Of a DNA stretch of 15,363 nt, positions 1 through 6,793 are shown in pieces; within the stretch, counting starts at the first letter, position 1; each line of letters starts with the position of its first letter. The position numbers and the translations under genes are program-made. Source of the DNA: Oscillospiraceae bacterium (GTDB lineage: Bacteria > Bacillota > Clostridia > Oscillospirales > Ruminococcaceae). The stretch spans positions 1 to 15,363 of the forward strand of contig CAAGDT010000124.1 of assembly GCA_900768675.1 (NCBI GenBank). Reading direction: 5' to 3'. A model generated the notes under the pieces. The model did not search any database, was not told the origin of the DNA, and saw nothing but the letters and a program-made list of their open reading frames with translations.

Positions 1-54
1 AAGCGCTTGTTTTTGCGCCTCCGTTTATCGAATTTGAAATAGGCTAATTAAACT

Positions 55-102
55 GAAAGGAACTGGATAAAAATGAAAGAAAGGAATCGGATAAAAATGA
101 AA
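55..102 (+). repeat. 24-bp tandem duplication carrying RBS and start codon
   Basis: Two adjacent 24-bp units (55-78 and 79-102) match at 22 of 24 positions; the only difference is CT against TC. Each unit holds an AAAGGA ribosome site, an 11-nt spacer and an ATG followed by AAA, so the gene has two in-frame starts (73 and 97) with equal signals. This is seen directly. Whether both starts are used is unknown. Confidence 0.85.
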
Positions 103-1503
103 AAAACACTATTAAGAGGACTTATATGCTCTCTGTTTATACTTATTACTGCCGTAGTATCAGCAGTTTCCGTAAGCGCTGAAGGGCCGGTATCTTCAGG
201 TACAGCGGTTACGTCGGTTTCCTACAACTCGGTAAAGATAGGCTGGGAAGGAAGGAAGAAAGCCGACGGTTATAGAATAGAAAGCTATGAAAACGGAAAA
301 TGGAGCACTGTAACCGAAATAACCGACGGGGAGATTAACTCCTTTATTGTAGACGGCTTAAAACCGGGGACGGATTATTGCTTCCGCCTTAAATACTATA
401 AAATAAAGGACAATAAGAAGAAATATTATTATTTAGGAGAGCCGGTGTACTGTACCACCACCCTTCCGAAGGTAACAGGCTTTTCGGTTACAACGGGAGC
501 GGATTCCGCACAGCTGTTATGGAATCCTTCGGCAGACTGCGACGGCTATGAGGTTCAGAAGCGCAGCGGCACGGAATGGGTAACGATTGGTGAGCTTACA
601 GACCCGAAAAGGGATAAGGCTGCTGTTATTAAGCTGACAAAGGGTCAGGAATATGATTTCAGAATAAGAGCCTGCAAAAACAGTACCTCAGGAGTTATCT
701 ACAGCCAGTATTCATATATTACCTGCACTGCTTCCGATAAGCAGAGCATAAAGCTTTTCGGACCAAATATGGTATATACGGGAGAAAGCTTCGATTATAC
801 ATATTGTTTTGAGGGCAGTGCGAAGTGCGAGGTAAAATGGTCTGTAATAGGAAACTGCGGAAAAATAACCGATAAGGGCTGCTTTACCGCAGTCGGAAAA
901 GGAACCTGCGCCGTAGTCGTTACCGATTTAAAGGAAAATGTCTATGCTATTCTGGACGTTCATTGTATAGACAGCGCTCAGGATGTAGATTTCTTGCCTC
1001 TTGTGAATGGTATAAATATAGCCAATAAAACCTATCCGCTTCCCGAAGACTACGACCCCGGACTTATTGCCGAGGCTAAAAAGGCTCTTAATGCTATGAT
1101 AAAAGGCGCTGAAAAGGACGGAATAGAGCTATTTTCAATTTCCGATTATCGCTCATATCAAAGACAGGTCAAAACCTACAAATACTGGAAGGATAACTAT
1201 GGCGATTATGCAGACGCCTTTTCGGCAAAGCCGGGATTTTCGGAGCATCAGTTAGGACTTGCCATTGACGTAAACGATATGTGGGTACGGTTCGCTGCCA
1301 CGGAAGAGGGAAAATGGCTGGCAAAGAACTGCTATAAATACGGCTTTATACTGAGATACCCCTCTTATGCCGCAGAAATATCTACCGGCTATGAATACGA
1401 GCCGTGGCATGTTCGCTATGTTGGAAAGAAGCTTGCGAAGAAGGTGCATTTCAGCGGCTCCACGCTGGAGGAATACTTAGGGATAGATTCATTCTACAGA
1501 TAA
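73..1503 (+). CDS. Secreted FN3 / Ig-like / VanY-type D-alanyl-D-alanine carboxypeptidase
   Basis: 476 aa. It probably trims the terminal D-Ala from peptidoglycan stem peptides outside the membrane. The signal peptide runs to about residue 36 (ending VSVSA) and is most typical if read from the second start at 97 (MKKTLLRG). Two fibronectin type III domains lie at about 38-128 and 130-222, and a bacterial Ig-like domain at about 225-300. A peptidase M15/VanY domain fills about 305-468. Its hallmarks are present: S357-D-Y-R360, S390-E-H392-Q-L-G-L-A-I-D399 (zinc His and Asp), and E443-P-W-H446 (catalytic Glu and zinc His). All key residues are intact, so activity is expected. There is no sortase motif or dockerin. 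A tandem duplication gives two equal starts; I give the upstream one. No link to the lanthipeptide locus is visible. Confidence 0.9.
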   Translation: MKERNRIKMKKTLLRGLICSLFILITAVVSAVSVSAEGPVSSGTAVTSVSYNSVKIGWEGRKKADGYRIESYENGKWSTVTEITDGEINSFIVDGLKPGTDYCFRLKYYKIKDNKKKYYYLGEPVYCTTTLPKVTGFSVTTGADSAQLLWNPSADCDGYEVQKRSGTEWVTIGELTDPKRDKAAVIKLTKGQEYDFRIRACKNSTSGVIYSQYSYITCTASDKQSIKLFGPNMVYTGESFDYTYCFEGSAKCEVKWSVIGNCGKITDKGCFTAVGKGTCAVVVTDLKENVYAILDVHCIDSAQDVDFLPLVNGINIANKTYPLPEDYDPGLIAEAKKALNAMIKGAEKDGIELFSISDYRSYQRQVKTYKYWKDNYGDYADAFSAKPGFSEHQLGLAIDVNDMWVRFAATEEGKWLAKNCYKYGFILRYPSYAAEISTGYEYEPWHVRYVGKKLAKKVHFSGSTLEEYLGIDSFYR

Positions 1504-1637
1504 AAATGCCGATTTGCGAAAAAGTAGTGTTACCGGCTGACGAGAAACCGCATAATGTCCTATGGAAATGAGAACGTAGAATATTATGTAAGCCTTTATT
1601 GGAAATATTAACTCTGTAAACGCTTCAAAATCAATAT

Positions 1638-1668
1638 TTGTGAATATCAACGAAGTAATTTGTATAAT
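1638..1668 (+). promoter_or_regulatory. Possible sigma-A promoter upstream of the receiver operon
   Basis: TTGTGA (1638-1643) and a perfect TATAAT (1663-1668) are separated by 19 nt, in the 254-nt gap after the carboxypeptidase gene. The -10 box is good, but the -35 is weak and the spacer is long. It would transcribe the genes at 1758, 2311 and 2793. Confidence 0.4.
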
Positions 1669-1692
1669 TTTACAATGAAATAGCGCGTCATT

Positions 1693-1714
1693 TGTTGCAC
1701 TTCTGTTGCACTTC
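1693..1714 (+). repeat. Perfect 11-bp direct repeat, possible operator
   Basis: TGTTGCACTTC occurs twice back to back (1693-1703, 1704-1714). A spacing of 11 bp places both copies on nearly the same face of the helix. The pair lies 44 nt before the receiver gene start and just downstream of a candidate -10 box. It could be a regulator site or a chance tandem duplication. The rest of 1504-1757 shows nothing else I recognise. Confidence 0.55.
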
Positions 1715-1757
1715 GTATGCTATTATATAACCGTAAAGAAAAACCGGAGGTGGTATT

Positions 1758-2285
1758 ATGAAAATTATGCTGGCGGATTACGACAGAAAGCGGCTTGACA
1801 GGCTTACCGAATATATCCGTGAGCTTTTCCCGAATGAAGATATAACCGCCGAAACAGACTCCCTTATGGCGGCGAAGAACTGCTTTTCATCGCCTTACGA
1901 TATTGTGTTCGCAAGCCTTGATGACAGGCGGCTTGACGGGTTGAAAATGAAGGGCTTTGTAAGACATTCAAATACGCAGGCTAAATTCTGTATCTGCGGA
2001 AACGCCGCCGACCTCAGGGAATGGGGCGTAACGGACAAGTACGGAAATATCTGCGAGGAGGGAGTTGACGGGGCTATTTCCTATCCTGTTACGAAAGAAA
2101 AAATTTTAGCAGCCCTGGGTGCAGGAAAGGCTATACCCTTTGAAAGCTGCATAAAAGTAATCGCAGATAAGGAGCTTGATGATAACCTTCTTGAGCTTGC
2201 GGCAGGCGGTATTGCACCTTGCCCTCCTGCGCCGCCGGATACAGCTTCACAACCCTTAAATGCAGCAACTGCACCCAAAAATTAA
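1758..2285 (+). CDS. Degenerate response-regulator receiver protein
   Basis: 175 aa. The first ~120 residues follow a CheY-like receiver: an MLADYD start supplies the acidic pocket, and YDIVFASLDD aligns with the usual YDxVFLDxxM strand. The phosphoacceptor Asp appears replaced by Ser, and the Lys before the conserved Pro in the last strand is Tyr (ISYPVTKEK). It therefore probably does not accept phosphate by the normal mechanism. No DNA-binding domain follows; the last ~30 residues are a Pro/Ala-rich tail (from about GGIAPCPPAPP). The start has a strong GGAGGTGG site. The next gene begins 25 nt after its stop, suggesting an operon. Alignment of the pocket residues was done by eye. A signalling or protein-protein role is inferred; the target is unknown. 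Confidence 0.65.
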   Translation: MKIMLADYDRKRLDRLTEYIRELFPNEDITAETDSLMAAKNCFSSPYDIVFASLDDRRLDGLKMKGFVRHSNTQAKFCICGNAADLREWGVTDKYGNICEEGVDGAISYPVTKEKILAALGAGKAIPFESCIKVIADKELDDNLLELAAGGIAPCPPAPPDTASQPLNAATAPKN

Positions 2286-2310
2286 ACCATTTACAGAAAG
2301 GAATTTTATT

Positions 2311-2739
2311 ATGAAACTTGACGCAAAAAATCTCAGAATCAACAGCTTTATTCTTATCGTTCTTACAATCCTTAGTGCAATTTCCCTTGTAGGACGAATT
2401 TTAGCCAACGAAATCAGCACCGCAGCTTTCATGGAAAGAGGAAATATAACGGCAGAGCGTGCGAATATCTATGTGGCAATTATTATCTCCGTGTGCTGCC
2501 TGCTGTACTTACTTACGCTTATCATCGGAATAAGAGGAATGAGCCAGGCTAACGGAAAATGCGGCGGCAAAGCGAATGTTATTCTTGGCACAATCCTGCT
2601 TATACTTAAGCTTATATCTCTTGCGATACAGGTTTACTATGTCATTAAGGGACAGATGCAAATTATGCCGCTCACACGGAATGTCATTATTATATGCTTC
2701 TTAGTTCCTTACATAATGTGCGCTAAGAAGGTTAAGTAA
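2311..2739 (+). CDS. Hypothetical four-helix integral membrane protein
   Basis: 142 aa. I do not recognise the family. Four hydrophobic stretches suggest membrane helices at about residues 10-30, 53-73, 88-112 and 120-137, joined by short polar loops, with a basic CAKKVK end. The start at 2311 is chosen because GAAAGGA sits 8 nt upstream; an in-frame ATG at 2260 would overlap the preceding gene and has no such site. It is probably co-transcribed with the receiver protein before it and the lipoprotein after it. A near-copy of its last 24 bp recurs at 5756-5779, just upstream of the first leader-peptide gene, so the region has been rearranged. Confidence 0.65.
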   Translation: MKLDAKNLRINSFILIVLTILSAISLVGRILANEISTAAFMERGNITAERANIYVAIIISVCCLLYLLTLIIGIRGMSQANGKCGGKANVILGTILLILKLISLAIQVYYVIKGQMQIMPLTRNVIIICFLVPYIMCAKKVK

Positions 2740-2792
2740 TATCCGAACAGAAAAAGCTCTTGTTATAGCAAAAACGAAAGGAAATTACGATT

Positions 2793-3392
2793 ATGAAGAA
2801 AAGAATTTTAGCTATGGCAGTATGTGCTGCATTACTGCTGAGCCTCTGCGGCTGCGGCGCAAAGCAGGTAACAGAAACAACAACTGAAGCAAGCAAAACC
2901 GAAACAACAACGGAAAGTACAGCTTCCGACGCTCCCGATACGCCCGATAATACCTTACCCGAGGAAACTGATGCAGGTACAGTTATCGACTGCGGCACCG
3001 ACCTTGCAAAGGCGGCAGAGCTTGTGCATTTTGAAATGAGGATACCCGAGCTTTCAAACTATACTGTAAGCGTTATCGGCGGAGAAACCATTAGCGTCGA
3101 CATTCCGATTAACACCGACAATGACATTTATGTACGCATGCGTATGAACTGCGATAGCATTGAAAAAGTTACAAATCTTTTCTGGGATATCGACCCCGTA
3201 ATCGAGGACTGGAACGGCATCGAGGTTACTGCCCTTAAAGAGGGAGATACTTATTATTCCCTCGGTTTTGGTGCAGGAGTGGGTTATTACGGAGTAACCT
3301 GCACAAACGGAATGGATAGGGACAGCCTTTACGGCTACCTTGAAAGTCTGTATAATGCAAACAAGTCCGGCAATCTTTCTATTCCCGACTGA
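2793..3392 (+). CDS. Putative lipoprotein, function unknown
   Basis: 199 aa. A short basic start, a hydrophobic core and LSLCGCG (Cys at about 19-21) form a signal peptide with lipobox, so the mature protein should be lipid-anchored on the outer face of the membrane. A Thr/Glu/Ser-rich spacer of about 40 residues (TETTTEASKTETTTES) follows, then an acidic globular domain of about 130 residues that I cannot assign. Its ribosome site is CGAAAGGAA. It lies 53 nt after the membrane protein gene and is followed by a hairpin, making it the likely last gene of the small operon that starts at 1758. Confidence 0.7.
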   Translation: MKKRILAMAVCAALLLSLCGCGAKQVTETTTEASKTETTTESTASDAPDTPDNTLPEETDAGTVIDCGTDLAKAAELVHFEMRIPELSNYTVSVIGGETISVDIPINTDNDIYVRMRMNCDSIEKVTNLFWDIDPVIEDWNGIEVTALKEGDTYYSLGFGAGVGYYGVTCTNGMDRDSLYGYLESLYNANKSGNLSIPD

Positions 3393-3407
3393 GACGAAGC
3401 GAAATAT

Positions 3408-3448
3408 AGCTATTGATTTTTGCAGATAACCGGCGGAAATCAATAGCT
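3408..3448 (+). terminator. Hairpin terminator after the lipoprotein gene
   Basis: AGCTATTGATTT (3408-3419) pairs perfectly with AAATCAATAGCT (3437-3448) across a 17-nt loop. It begins 16 nt after the lipoprotein stop and is followed by TATTTGC, a weak T-rich tail. It probably ends the 1758-3392 transcript. Confidence 0.65.
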
Positions 3449-3500
3449 TATTTGCAATTCACAATCTGAAATTAATGACTGCAAAAACGGAGGACAAAAA

Positions 3501-5756
3501 ATGAAGGAGAACATAAAAAGACTTATTTCAGCCATTCTTGCTGCGATAATAACCGTTTCATCATCAGCTGTAACCGCAGGCGCAGAAGACCTTCCGGAGG
3601 ATATTGCAAGCGGTTTTGAAACAGCCGCAGGTACTCTTAGCGCAAGCGGCGTATCAATAAACGCAGAGAATTTCCCCGATGAAGCTTTCAGAAAATACGT
3701 TTCAGAAAGCCTTGACGACGGGGACGGAAGCCTTTCGGAGACGGAAATAAGCGCTGTTACAGAAATAAATGTCAGAGGAAAAAAGATACATAGCTTAAAG
3801 GGAATTGAGTATTTTACGGCGCTTACAAAGCTTGACTGTTACGACAATTTCCTTAAAGAACTTGACATGACGCAAAATACGGCGCTGACCGAGCTTAACT
3901 GTGAATATAACCGACTTAGCGCTCTTGACGTAAGCAAAAACACTGCGCTTACAAAGCTGAACTGTAGTCGGAACTCCATATATTTAGAGAGCCTTGACGT
4001 AAGTAAGAATACCGTGCTTGAAGAGCTTAACTGCGGCGATAACTGGATTACAAGCCTTGACGTAAGCAATAATACCGGGCTTAAAATATTGCTTTGCGGA
4101 ATTAATAAGATTACAGAGCTTGACGTAAGCAAAAACCTTCTGCTTAAAGAGCTGGACTGCAACTACATCGGAATTACAAGCCTTGATATAAGCAATAATG
4201 CCAACCTTGAAAAGCTTAATTGCTCACACAATCAGCTTTCAGCTCTGGATTTAAGCAAAAACACCGGGCTTAAAGAGCTGAACTGTTACGATAATCAGCT
4301 TACAAGCCTTGACCTTAGCAGCTGCACAGGGCTTACTTATCTTGACTGCTCCATAAATAAGCTTACCGACCTCGAAATAAAACAATGCACAGGGCTTACA
4401 TATCTGGAATGTGATGAAAACGACATCACAAGCCTTGATTTAAGAGGTTTATCGGCGCTTGCCGAGCTTAACTGCTGCAACTGCTTAATAGAAAGCCTTG
4501 ATTTAAGCGGATGCGTGGGTCTTAAGGATCTGAACTGCGGCTACAACTATATTGAGACCCTTGATTTAAGCGACTGCACAGCCCTTGAAATCATTGGCTG
4601 CGGCAAAGATGACCTTACCGACCTCGATGTAAGCGGCTGTGCAGGGCTTAAAGAGCTGTATTGCTTCGACAATCAGCTTACAGCCCTTGATTTAAGCAAT
4701 AATGCCGTTCTTGAAATCATTGAATGTAACGGCAATAAGCTCACAAGCCTTGATGTAAGCAGCTGCCAAAAGCTTAAAGAGCTTGACTGCTATAACAACT
4801 CTATTACGAGCCTTGATGTGAGCAGGAATACAGAGCTTACAAAGCTGTACTGCTTCTCCAACCAAATTATGTCCATTGACATAAGCAATAATACAAAGCT
4901 TAAGGATTTTTTTGCATTACCCGGCGATTATACCCTTTCTTCAAAATCCCTTGACGAGCTTAAGAAGTTCGGCTTTGACCCCGCAAAGGCAAGCAAATGG
5001 ACGGGCGCAGACTACAACAGCAATACAAACAGCCTCGAAAACATAACAGCGGACAAGATTACCTTTAATTATAAAGTTGCAGAATACTGGAACGAAACTC
5101 TGACGATTATCCCACCGAAAACTCCCGAAAAGCCCCATATTCCCAACATACCGACTATTCCCACAAGACCAACAGTTCCCGTAACTCCCTCCGTTCCCGA
5201 AAAAACCGAGGAGGTAAAGGAAACCCTTATCCCCGAAAAGCCTTCTTTTAGTGCAGCAGTCGAAAACGGCAAGGCAGTTCTTTCCTGGGGTAAGATTGAC
5301 GGCGCAGAATCCTACAACATTTATCAATATGCAAACGGAAAGTATATCCTTTTAGGCTCAACGAAGAAAACAAGCTTCCGTTTAGGGGGACTTAAGGATA
5401 ACAAGACCTATAAGTTTATTGTTACCGCAGTAAACGAAAAGGGCGAAAGCGAATATTCAAAGGCGGATATTATTACTGTTGAGGGCAGCGGAAAGCCGGT
5501 TAATCCCGATGTCAGTGCAGTACTGAAAAACGGGAAGGCTGTTCTCTCCTGGGAGAAGGTTACGGGCGCAGAGTCCTACAACATCTACAGATACAAGAAC
5601 GGCAAATATACGCTCTTAGGTACTACCGAGAAAACAAGCTTCCGTATAGGCGGACTGAAAAAAGGAAAAACCTACAGGTTTGTTGTTTCTGCGGTAAATG
5701 AAACAGGCGAAAGCAGATATAAGAAAGCAAGCTCTGTAAGCGTTACCCGCAGCTGA
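3501..5756 (+). CDS. Secreted leucine-rich-repeat protein with two C-terminal FN3 domains
   Basis: 751 aa. A signal peptide covers about residues 1-28 (ending VTAGA). An NFPDEAFRKYV segment and a DDGDGSLSETEI stretch, like a calcium-binding loop, come next (about 55-82). Then about 20 leucine-rich repeats of ~21 residues run to about 480, with the pattern LxxLxCxxNxLTxLDLSxN and a Cys at the same place in most units. A Pro-rich spacer lies at about 535-575, and two similar fibronectin type III domains fill about 580-665 and 668-751, each with VLSW...AESYNIY. It is probably a surface or extracellular binding protein; the ligand is unknown. There is no dockerin, LPxTG or S-layer domain, so the anchoring is not explained. 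GGAGG precedes the start. FN3 domains are also used by the carboxypeptidase at 73. Confidence 0.85.
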   Translation: MKENIKRLISAILAAIITVSSSAVTAGAEDLPEDIASGFETAAGTLSASGVSINAENFPDEAFRKYVSESLDDGDGSLSETEISAVTEINVRGKKIHSLKGIEYFTALTKLDCYDNFLKELDMTQNTALTELNCEYNRLSALDVSKNTALTKLNCSRNSIYLESLDVSKNTVLEELNCGDNWITSLDVSNNTGLKILLCGINKITELDVSKNLLLKELDCNYIGITSLDISNNANLEKLNCSHNQLSALDLSKNTGLKELNCYDNQLTSLDLSSCTGLTYLDCSINKLTDLEIKQCTGLTYLECDENDITSLDLRGLSALAELNCCNCLIESLDLSGCVGLKDLNCGYNYIETLDLSDCTALEIIGCGKDDLTDLDVSGCAGLKELYCFDNQLTALDLSNNAVLEIIECNGNKLTSLDVSSCQKLKELDCYNNSITSLDVSRNTELTKLYCFSNQIMSIDISNNTKLKDFFALPGDYTLSSKSLDELKKFGFDPAKASKWTGADYNSNTNSLENITADKITFNYKVAEYWNETLTIIPPKTPEKPHIPNIPTIPTRPTVPVTPSVPEKTEEVKETLIPEKPSFSAAVENGKAVLSWGKIDGAESYNIYQYANGKYILLGSTKKTSFRLGGLKDNKTYKFIVTAVNEKGESEYSKADIITVEGSGKPVNPDVSAVLKNGKAVLSWEKVTGAESYNIYRYKNGKYTLLGTTEKTSFRIGGLKKGKTYRFVVSAVNETGESRYKKASSVSVTRS

Positions 5757-5779
5757 TATGCACTAAAAAGGTTAAGTAA
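5756..5779 (+). pseudogene. Remnant matching the 3' end of the membrane-protein gene
   Basis: These 24 bp match 2716-2739 at 21 of 24 positions and read ICTKKVK-stop, against MCAKKVK-stop at the end of the membrane protein. No upstream coding sequence remains: the LRR stop overlaps by one base. It looks like the scar of a duplication or replacement next to the first leader-peptide gene. Confidence 0.5.
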
Positions 5780-5809
5780 GACCGAAACGAAAAAGGAAAG
5801 GTACTTATT

Positions 5810-6301
5810 ATGAAAACAATGGAACAGTTTTACGATGAGATTATAGAAAGCGAAGAGCTTTCCGATAAGCTTGCAAGCGCTTCCGACGAGCAGAAGCTTG
5901 AAGAATTTCTGAAAGAAAACGAGGTGGACTGTACAACCCGGCAGTTCAATGGGTTCTTTCTCGCTAAGGCAAAGGAAAGCGGCGAGCTTACCGATGAAGA
6001 TATTGAGCAGGTAGCGGGCGGCATGCAAGATTGGAGTGATGATTGGCGTAATGATTATTATATCAGAAACCACAACGAACGTGGAATGATCATGTATATT
6101 GCAAATTTGGCATATAGTGACCAAAAATTGTACGAACCGAAAACAAACACTACATTCACCATTACCGTAGTCAGCAGACAGAGCCCCGGTGAGTTTGAGT
6201 TGATAGATGTTGAAGGAAAGAGGATGACGCGCACTCATACTGCCTATACATTGTACACTAAAATAAAAAAGCACGATTATCTTTTACCGTGGGAAAGATG
6301 A
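5810..6301 (+). CDS. Nif11-type leader protein, Cys-free 92-residue core
   Basis: 163 aa. Residues 1-71 are a Nif11-type leader (MKTMEQFYDE start, ENEVDCT near 37-42, SGELTDEDIEQVAGG end). Such leaders are bound by LanM-type enzymes and cut after the double glycine by C39 peptidase-transporters. The 92-residue core starts MQDWSDDW and has no Cys, so it cannot form lanthionines. Its second half (TTFTITVVSRQSPGEFELIDVEG) alternates like beta strands, so a small folded domain is likely. The start is fixed by the shared box AAAGGAAAGGTACTTATT (5792-5809). It is the first member of the precursor array, 53 nt after the LRR gene. Function of the core is unknown. Confidence 0.8.
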   Translation: MKTMEQFYDEIIESEELSDKLASASDEQKLEEFLKENEVDCTTRQFNGFFLAKAKESGELTDEDIEQVAGGMQDWSDDWRNDYYIRNHNERGMIMYIANLAYSDQKLYEPKTNTTFTITVVSRQSPGEFELIDVEGKRMTRTHTAYTLYTKIKKHDYLLPWER

Positions 6302-6372
6302 CCGGTCAGGTCATTATTTGTGATTCCGGCTTTGACTTCCGTTTTATAACGAATCATGCAGGTAGAAAGACC

Positions 6373-6390
6373 AATTTTATCGGTAAAATT
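6373..6390 (+). other. Small AT-rich hairpin between two precursor genes
   Basis: AATTTTA and TAAAATT form a perfect 7-bp inverted repeat around a TCGG loop. It lies in the 158-nt gap after the gene at 5810. There is no T-tract directly after it, so the role (weak terminator, attenuator or none) is open. Confidence 0.35.
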
Positions 6391-6459
6391 CATCGGTGTT
6401 TGGCAACATAAAAACACAAGACTAAGCCCGATTATAATTTGAAAGGAAAGGTACACATT

Positions 6460-6729
6460 ATGAAAACAATTGAACAGTTCTACAACGAAATTATCGCAAA
6501 CGAGGAGCTTAAGGAAAAGCTTGCGGCAGCTTCGGAGGAGCACAGACTCAACGAGTTCTTAAAGGAAAACGAGGTTGACGGCACAAAGGAGGAGTTTAAG
6601 GAATTTGTGCTGGAAAAGGCAAACCGGAGCGGTACGCTTACCGATGAGCAGCTTTCGGCTGTTGCGGGCGGCGGCGTACTGTCGAGACTGTTTTCCTGCG
6701 ACCCGACCGTTTTCTGCGGTGCAGAATAA
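6460..6729 (+). CDS. lanA: Nif11-type lanthipeptide precursor, likely cognate LanM substrate
   Basis: 89 aa. The 71-residue Nif11-type leader ends SAVAGG; the core is only 18 residues, GVLSRLFSCDPTVFCGAE. Two Ser, one Thr and two Cys make it the single intact member with the size and composition of a class II lanthipeptide. Non-overlapping rings Ser4-Cys9 and Thr12-Cys15 (core numbering) would be the simplest pattern, with Ser8 left over; this is inference. It sits 64 nt upstream of lanM and is probably co-transcribed with it. The start is set by the box AAAGGAAAGGTACACATT (6442-6459); an in-frame codon at 6439 is too far upstream. The core is too short to fold by itself, unlike most of its neighbours. 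Confidence 0.85.
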   Translation: MKTIEQFYNEIIANEELKEKLAAASEEHRLNEFLKENEVDGTKEEFKEFVLEKANRSGTLTDEQLSAVAGGGVLSRLFSCDPTVFCGAE

Positions 6730-6793
6730 TAACTAATTATCCCCTTGTGTTTTAGCGTGAAAATAGTTTGTTATTGCAAAAGGATTTACGGAT

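Noticed and set aside
1..54. GCGC...GCGC near the left edge as a terminator
   Set aside because: Only four paired bases and the sequence is cut by the window edge.
3900..4900. Regular repeats that might suggest a CRISPR array
   Set aside because: They are coding leucine-rich repeats of about 63 nt with variable bases, in frame throughout; there are no identical repeats with unique spacers.
5672..6274. - strand open frame of 200 codons
   Set aside because: Opposite the LRR end and the first precursor; its translation mirrors leader codons and recurs opposite other leaders (for example CFHNKYLSF), which marks it as a shadow.
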